DNA from: an uncultured Rhodospirillales bacterium | Lineage (GTDB): Bacteria > Pseudomonadota > Alphaproteobacteria > Acetobacterales > Acetobacteraceae | Reading direction: 5' to 3' | DNA length: 10,667 bases | Assembly: GCA_903844785.1 (NCBI GenBank) | Contig: CAIMVB010000497.1 | Location: 1 to 10,667 of the forward strand | Shown here: one piece after another, positions 7,364 through 10,667 of the stretch | Position numbering within the stretch: the stretch's first letter is position 1 | Layout: every line of letters starts with the position of its first letter | The notes under the pieces: generated by a model | Seen by the model: only the letters and a program-made list of their open reading frames with translations | What the model was told of the DNA's origin: nothing | Databases searched by the model: none | Made by a program: the position numbers and the translations under genes

Positions 7364-8302
7364 CGCCTTTAGCCATTCGCCGCCCTGCCGCGCAGCACGA
7401 TCCGCTGCCGCCACATGGCCAAGCGCGCGCAAAAAGCCATGGATGGTGCCGGCGAAGGTTTCTTCCGTCACCGCCACGCCAGCGGCGCGGAGCTTATTGG
7501 CAAAAAGCCTGTTGTCATCGGCCAGCACGTCAAGCTCGGCGATATTCACCAGCACGGGCGGCAGGCCACGCAAATCGGCGCGCATGGGCGACGCGAAGGG
7601 TGTGACGCGATCCGCTTCCTTCGGCGCATAGCAGCGCCAATAAAAATCCATCTTCTCCCGCGTCAGGAAATGCCCGGTCGCGAAGGCGGCATAGCTTGGC
7701 GTATTCATGGCGCAATCCATGACGCCGTAATTAATCAGCAAGCCGCGCAGCTTCAGGGCCGGATCAGTCTCTCGCAGCAAAAGCGCCGTGCCGACGGCCA
7801 GATTGCCACCCGCGGAATCGCCACCAAGGATGATGCGGCTGGTATCCAAGCCCCATTCCGCGCCCCGATTGGCAACCCAGCGCGTGACGGCGGCGCATTC
7901 TTCCAGGGCTTGCGGGAAAATCGCCTCCGGGCTCAGCGCATAATCAACGCCAATCACGGCGCAGCCCGATGCGGCGGCATATTCGCGCATCAGCCGGTCA
8001 TGCGTATCCACGCTGCCCCAAACCCAGCCGCCGCCATGCAGATAAACCAGCACGGGATGGCCCGTGCCCGCCGTTGGGCGATGAAACCGGCAGAGAATCC
8101 GCCGCCCGCGCAGCGCCAGCCAGCGATCCTCACTTTCCGCCATCACCGCGCCCCCTTTGGCGAGCGGCAGGCTGAGCCCATCATTCAATTCCCGCGAATT
8201 ATCCAGCGGCAGTTCCAACTTCACCGGGGGCTGCGCCGCGGCGCGCGCCTCCATCATTTCGGTGAAGCGCAGCATTTCGGGGTCCCAATTCTCGCGGGCC
8301 AT
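7352..8302 (-). CDS. Alpha/beta hydrolase, hormone-sensitive-lipase (family IV) esterase type
   Basis: This encodes a 316-residue carboxylesterase-like hydrolase. It has the family IV oxyanion-hole motif HGGGW at 89-93, the nucleophile elbow GDSAGG at 161-166 (Ser163), the acid in AELD (Asp258) and the base in GTIHGF (His288), in the correct order and spacing. Residues of about 1-60 form the N-terminal cap region usual for this family. No signal peptide is seen, so it is probably cytoplasmic. Substrates are likely short-chain acyl esters or related lactones; the natural one is unknown. The start at 8302 is preferred because AAAGGA lies six bases upstream; the frame runs open to 8347, but that extension contains hairpin sequence and no protein-like character. 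It follows the XRE regulator by 82 bases and precedes the cupin by 24, so it probably shares a transcript with the cupin. Confidence 0.9.
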   Translation of the reverse strand: MARENWDPEMLRFTEMMEARAAAQPPVKLELPLDNSRELNDGLSLPLAKGGAVMAESEDRWLALRGRRILCRFHRPTAGTGHPVLVYLHGGGWVWGSVDTHDRLMREYAAASGCAVIGVDYALSPEAIFPQALEECAAVTRWVANRGAEWGLDTSRIILGGDSAGGNLAVGTALLLRETDPALKLRGLLINYGVMDCAMNTPSYAAFATGHFLTREKMDFYWRCYAPKEADRVTPFASPMRADLRGLPPVLVNIAELDVLADDNRLFANKLRAAGVAVTEETFAGTIHGFLRALGHVAAADRAARQGGEWLKARFA

Positions 8303-8384
8303 GACGTTTCCTTTCAGGGGGCCGGGCAGCATGCCGGCTTGCCACATAATGGAGACGCTTGGGCCCTTGAGGGCAAGTGCCTGT
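8303..8384 (-). promoter_or_regulatory. Regulator-hydrolase spacer with two small stem-loops
   Basis: This 82-base gap contains two inverted repeats. The first is CTTG-GG-CCC (8358-8366) pairing with GGGCAAG (8371-8377), with a 2-base bulge, just after the regulator stop. The second is GCCGG (8321-8325) with CCGGC (8334-8338), just before the hydrolase ribosome binding site. Neither is followed by a T run on the minus strand. They may stabilise or attenuate the transcript, or serve as an operator. I see no convincing promoter boxes here. Confidence 0.3.
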
Positions 8385-9263
8385 TCAGGCGGGATGCGCT
8401 TCCGCGATCAGGATCCGCAACCTTTGCGCGGCTGCCATGCCCTTGCGGGCGTTTTTCCAGCAGGCTTCAACAACGCGCTGGTGGATGCCAACCGCATCTT
8501 CGGCCGCCGTAATGGCGGCAATGCCAAGCCCCCAGGAAGGGTGGGTATCCACCGGGAAGGGGTTGGCAATGACATGGGCCCGATCCCGTGCCCGATAAAT
8601 CATGGATTGGTTGCTCGGTTCAGGTTCCTGCAACAGGCCAATCTGCACCCCAAGGGGCGCTTGTTCGATCTTGCTGGCCAGGTTTTCCGCTTCGGTGACG
8701 GCGGCGGCCCGGGCTTCGGCACGGCTGCGTTCAGAAAGCGGCAGGCCCGCGCCAATGCCATCGGCCAATAGGCGCCTAATGGCCGGTTCCGAGAGGAGCG
8801 TTGTGATGCTGGGGCGGCGCTGCGCCAGAATAAGCCGCCGCTGGGCCAGGCTTGTCAGGCATTGTTCGGCCAAGCTGCGCGCCGCGGCCCGGTCTGGCGC
8901 CAGGCTGGCCGCTTCCAGCCATAGCCTGCGCAAAAGCTGATCGAAACCATCAGACGCCACCGGGAAACAAAGCGCGCCCCCAAGCTGGACCTGGCTATCC
9001 GCGTCTTCTTCAATCTGGCGTTGGCGTTCAAGAAAGGCATTGATGCGGGAGAAATAGTCCACGCCGATCCCAAGCAGCGCCAGTGGCGAGACCTTCAGCA
9101 TTTCCGCCAGGCGCCGGACAGTATCCAGCTTGATCACCTCGCCCTTTTCGTAGCGGTAGAGCGCAGCCCGGGAAATCCCGAGCCGCGCGGCGATTTCATC
9201 CGCTTTCAAGCCAGATTCCAGGCGATAGGTGCGGAGCTGCTGCCCGATTTCGTCGAACCTCAT
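8385..9263 (-). CDS. XRE-family transcriptional regulator with unassigned C-terminal domain
   Basis: This encodes a 292-residue protein. Residues of about 6-61 form a typical Cro/C1-type helix-turn-helix: the recognition region reads LGISRAALYRYEKG and is followed by LDTVRRLAEMLKVSP. Residues of about 65-292 are a second domain with helical stretches rich in Ala, Arg and Glu, and a segment near 210-270 (IGLLQEPEPSNQS, MIYRARDRAHVIANPFPVD) that could be an effector-binding core. I do not recognise this domain. It is not a LexA-type peptidase, a cupin or a ZF/DUF955 domain as far as motifs show. The start follows a weak GGA ribosome binding site. It lies upstream of, and co-directional with, the hydrolase and cupin, so it is plausibly their regulator, and the inverted repeats upstream suggest autoregulation. 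The DNA-binding call is firm; the target and ligand are unknown. Confidence 0.85.
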   Translation of the reverse strand: MRFDEIGQQLRTYRLESGLKADEIAARLGISRAALYRYEKGEVIKLDTVRRLAEMLKVSPLALLGIGVDYFSRINAFLERQRQIEEDADSQVQLGGALCFPVASDGFDQLLRRLWLEAASLAPDRAAARSLAEQCLTSLAQRRLILAQRRPSITTLLSEPAIRRLLADGIGAGLPLSERSRAEARAAAVTEAENLASKIEQAPLGVQIGLLQEPEPSNQSMIYRARDRAHVIANPFPVDTHPSWGLGIAAITAAEDAVGIHQRVVEACWKNARKGMAAAQRLRILIAEAHPA

Positions 9264-9297
9264 GGGGATTCCGTAGCTGGTGGCGGCGAGGCCGGTC

Positions 9298-9364
9298 GAA
9301 TCGGTTTATAAAACACAATTATTGTTAAAATGAGAATATTCGAAATATCAATAACGCAAGCGTT
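9298..9364 (-). promoter_or_regulatory. AT-rich promoter/operator region of the XRE regulator
   Basis: Composition drops sharply to AT-rich here compared with the flanking coding DNA. On the minus strand TATAAA (9310-9305) is the best -10 candidate and would give a leader of about 35 bases; no clear -35 accompanies it. Symmetric elements are ACAAT-T-ATTGT (9315-9325), GAATATTC (9334-9341) overlapping TTCGAA (9339-9344), and AACGC-AA-GCGTT (9353-9364). These are candidate operator half-sites for the regulator. The promoter assignment is inferred from composition and position. Confidence 0.4.
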
Positions 9365-9383
9365 TTTTGTTCGTAAATGCCCC

Positions 9384-9416
9384 AAAAATGAGAAGGCCCC
9401 GCACCAGGCGGGGCCT
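9384..9416 (-). terminator. Rho-independent terminator downstream of glxR
   Basis: On the minus strand a perfect 9-bp stem, AGGCCCCGC / GCGGGGCCT (9416-9408 and 9402-9394), with a 5-base loop is followed by TCTCA and then five T (9388-9384). It lies 30 bases after the glxR stop codon and separates the hyi-glxR unit from the regulator unit. Confidence 0.8.
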
Positions 9417-9445
9417 CTCACTCAGCCAGGAAACTGCGCCGGGAC

Positions 9446-10330
9446 TCAGGCGTCGGGTGCCACGGGGTGCGCGGCGAGGGTTTCCAACGCCTTGACCAGG
9501 CCGGAATGGTCCAAATCCCCACCGCCCGCTGCGGCCACGGCGGCGAAAAGCTGCTGGGTGGAAGCCGTATTGGGCAAAGCCACGCCCAATTCGCGCCCGG
9601 CTTGCAAAGCGAGGTTCAGATCCTTCTGGTGCAGGCGAATGCGGAAGCCCGGCGCGAAAGTGCGCTTGATCATGCGTTCCCCGTGCAGTTCCAGAATGCG
9701 AGAGGTCGCGAGCCCGCCGGTGATGGCCTGCCGCACCTTGGCGGGGTCCGCCCCGGCCTTGGAGGCGAAGGTGAGCGCTTCCGCCACCGCTTCAATGGTG
9801 AGCGCCACGATGATCTGATTGGCCACTTTGCAGGTCTGCCCCGCGCCCGTGTCGCCGACCAAAGTGATATTCTTGCCCATGGCTTCAAACAGTGGCTTGG
9901 CGCGGTCAAATGCGGCTTCCGAACCACCCACCATGATGGTGAGGGTAGCCTGCTTGGCACCAACTTCGCCGCCGGAGACCGGGGCATCCAGATAATCACC
10001 GCCCTTGGCCGCGATTTTGGCCGCGAATTTCTTGGTGGCGGTTGGGCTAATGGAGGACATGTCGATCACGAGCGTGCCGGGCTTGAGGCCCTCAGCCACC
10101 CCACCCGCGCCGAACAGCACGGCTTCCACATCAGGCGTATCGGGCACCATGATGATCACGGCATCCGCCCCGGCGGTGGCGGTTTTACCATCCGGCGCCA
10201 CGGCGAAGGCTGCGCGGTCTTCCGCCGTCAGGCTTTTGCGTTCCACCACGGTGATGGCGTGGCCGGCAGTTTTCAGGTGCCCGGCCATGGGGCGGCCCAT
10301 AATGCCAAGGCCGATAAAGGCGATTTTCAT
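9446..10330 (-). CDS. glxR: 2-hydroxy-3-oxopropionate (tartronate semialdehyde) reductase
   Basis: This encodes a 294-residue member of the beta-hydroxyacid dehydrogenase family, of normal length. It should reduce tartronate semialdehyde to D-glycerate with NAD(P)H in the cytoplasm. Features in order are the Rossmann fingerprint GLGIMG at 7-12, VIDMSSISP at 88-96, the substrate-binding motif DAPVSGGEVGA at 115-125, the catalytic lysine in GQTCKVANQ (Lys168, with Asn171), and a cofactor/substrate-side lysine in HQKDL (Lys236). The segment ITGGLATSRILE and the FAPGFRIRLHQKDL stretch match GarR/GlxR better than 3-hydroxyisobutyrate dehydrogenase. The neighbouring hydroxypyruvate isomerase gene, only six bases upstream, supports the glyoxylate role. 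The ribosome binding site AAGGA lies in the last codons of hyi, which suggests coupled translation. A strong terminator follows. GarR and GlxR are hard to tell apart by sequence; context favours GlxR. Confidence 0.9.
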   Translation of the reverse strand: MKIAFIGLGIMGRPMAGHLKTAGHAITVVERKSLTAEDRAAFAVAPDGKTATAGADAVIIMVPDTPDVEAVLFGAGGVAEGLKPGTLVIDMSSISPTATKKFAAKIAAKGGDYLDAPVSGGEVGAKQATLTIMVGGSEAAFDRAKPLFEAMGKNITLVGDTGAGQTCKVANQIIVALTIEAVAEALTFASKAGADPAKVRQAITGGLATSRILELHGERMIKRTFAPGFRIRLHQKDLNLALQAGRELGVALPNTASTQQLFAAVAAAGGGDLDHSGLVKALETLAAHPVAPDA

Positions 10331-10336
10331 TGTGTT

Positions 10337-10667
10337 TCAGTCCTTATAGGGGGCGAACCAGGAAAGCCCGGCCAGGGTTTCCCCGGCGGGGCGGTATTCG
10401 CAGCCGATCCAGCCGCGGAAACCAAGCGCATCAATGGTCTTGAAAACGAAGGGCCAATTCACCTCGCCCGTGCCGGGTTCATGCCGGCCTGGGGTATCGG
10501 CCACCTGCATATGGGCAATCAGCGGCAGGTGCTTCTCCACCCGCTTGACCACATCACCTTCCGTGATCTGGCAATGATACAGATCGAATTGCATGCCGAG
10601 CTTTTCCGGCCCCACGGCGGCGATAATGGCCGCCGCCTGATCCGTGGTGTTCAGGAAGAAGCCCGGA
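10337..10667 (-). CDS. hyi: Hydroxypyruvate isomerase, C-terminal part (cut by window edge)
   Basis: Only the last 109 codons are visible; the gene continues past the right edge. Family members of about 260 residues interconvert hydroxypyruvate and tartronate semialdehyde and fold as a TIM barrel of the xylose isomerase-like type. The visible part includes FFLNTTDQA, FDLYHCQITEGD (probable metal-ligand Asp and His), HMQVADTPGRHEPGTGE and GWIGCEYRPAG (probable metal-ligand Glu), all characteristic of Hyi. A GTG at 10615 could be taken for a start, but the frame is open and conserved upstream of it, so the true start lies outside the window. It precedes glxR by six bases, the usual hyi-glxR order that often also includes glyoxylate carboligase, which may lie further to the right. 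Confidence 0.9.
   Translation of the reverse strand, partial: PGFFLNTTDQAAAIIAAVGPEKLGMQFDLYHCQITEGDVVKRVEKHLPLIAHMQVADTPGRHEPGTGEVNWPFVFKTIDALGFRGWIGCEYRPAGETLAGLSWFAPYKD

Noticed and set aside
7415..8512. 365-codon open frame on the plus strand
   Set aside because: It is antisense to the hydrolase and the end of the regulator, with no recognisable protein character; the minus-strand hydrolase has a complete catalytic triad.
9267..9302. Two GANTC sites (9267-9271 and 9298-9302) in the regulator leader as possible CcrM methylation control
   Set aside because: The same pentamer occurs several times inside coding regions of this window, so the spacing upstream of the regulator is not informative.
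9353..9368. Plus-strand terminator: AACGC-AA-GCGTT followed by T run
   Set aside because: No plus-strand gene ends here; the repeat is more plausibly an operator or chance symmetry in AT-rich DNA.

Overview
The window reads as ordinary chromosomal DNA from a GC-rich, diderm proteobacterium, most likely an alphaproteobacterium. The basis is a TamA/TamB outer-membrane assembly pair, strong G/C preference at third codon positions, Shine-Dalgarno sites in front of several genes, and a hyi-glxR glyoxylate/hydroxypyruvate pair. The genus cannot be read from this sequence. I see no phage, insertion sequence, CRISPR array, tRNA or rRNA.

Layout, left to right. (1) Positions 90-5757, minus strand: tamA then tamB (transcribed right to left), with one base between the tamA stop and the tamB start. 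A candidate terminator begins at the tamB stop codon and runs to about position 25. (2) 5756-6907, plus strand: an M20D amidohydrolase of the hippurate hydrolase type, diverging from tamA. The two start codons overlap, so each promoter must lie inside or beyond the other gene's coding sequence. A perfect 10-bp stem whose loop is the amidohydrolase stop codon ends this gene and probably also the convergent one. (3) 6926-9263, minus strand: an XRE-family regulator with an unrecognised C-terminal domain, then an HSL-type alpha/beta hydrolase, then a small cupin. A 16-bp sequence resembling parS, the chromosomal ParB binding site, covers the hydrolase stop codon. (4) 9264-9445: an AT-rich intergenic segment holding the likely regulator promoter, several small inverted repeats and a strong terminator for the gene to its right. 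(5) 9446-10667, minus strand: hydroxypyruvate isomerase (cut by the right edge) followed by tartronate semialdehyde reductase, two consecutive steps of glyoxylate assimilation.

Functionally, TamA (outer-membrane Omp85 barrel) and TamB (inner-membrane-anchored, periplasm-spanning) act together in envelope biogenesis. Hyi and GlxR interconvert hydroxypyruvate, tartronate semialdehyde and glycerate. The regulator, hydrolase and cupin look like a small co-oriented catabolic or detoxification unit of unknown substrate. No gene set here is clearly a new system. The points most worth a second look are the parS-like site, the overlapping divergent starts with a palindrome in the only available promoter space, and the regulator's unassigned domain.
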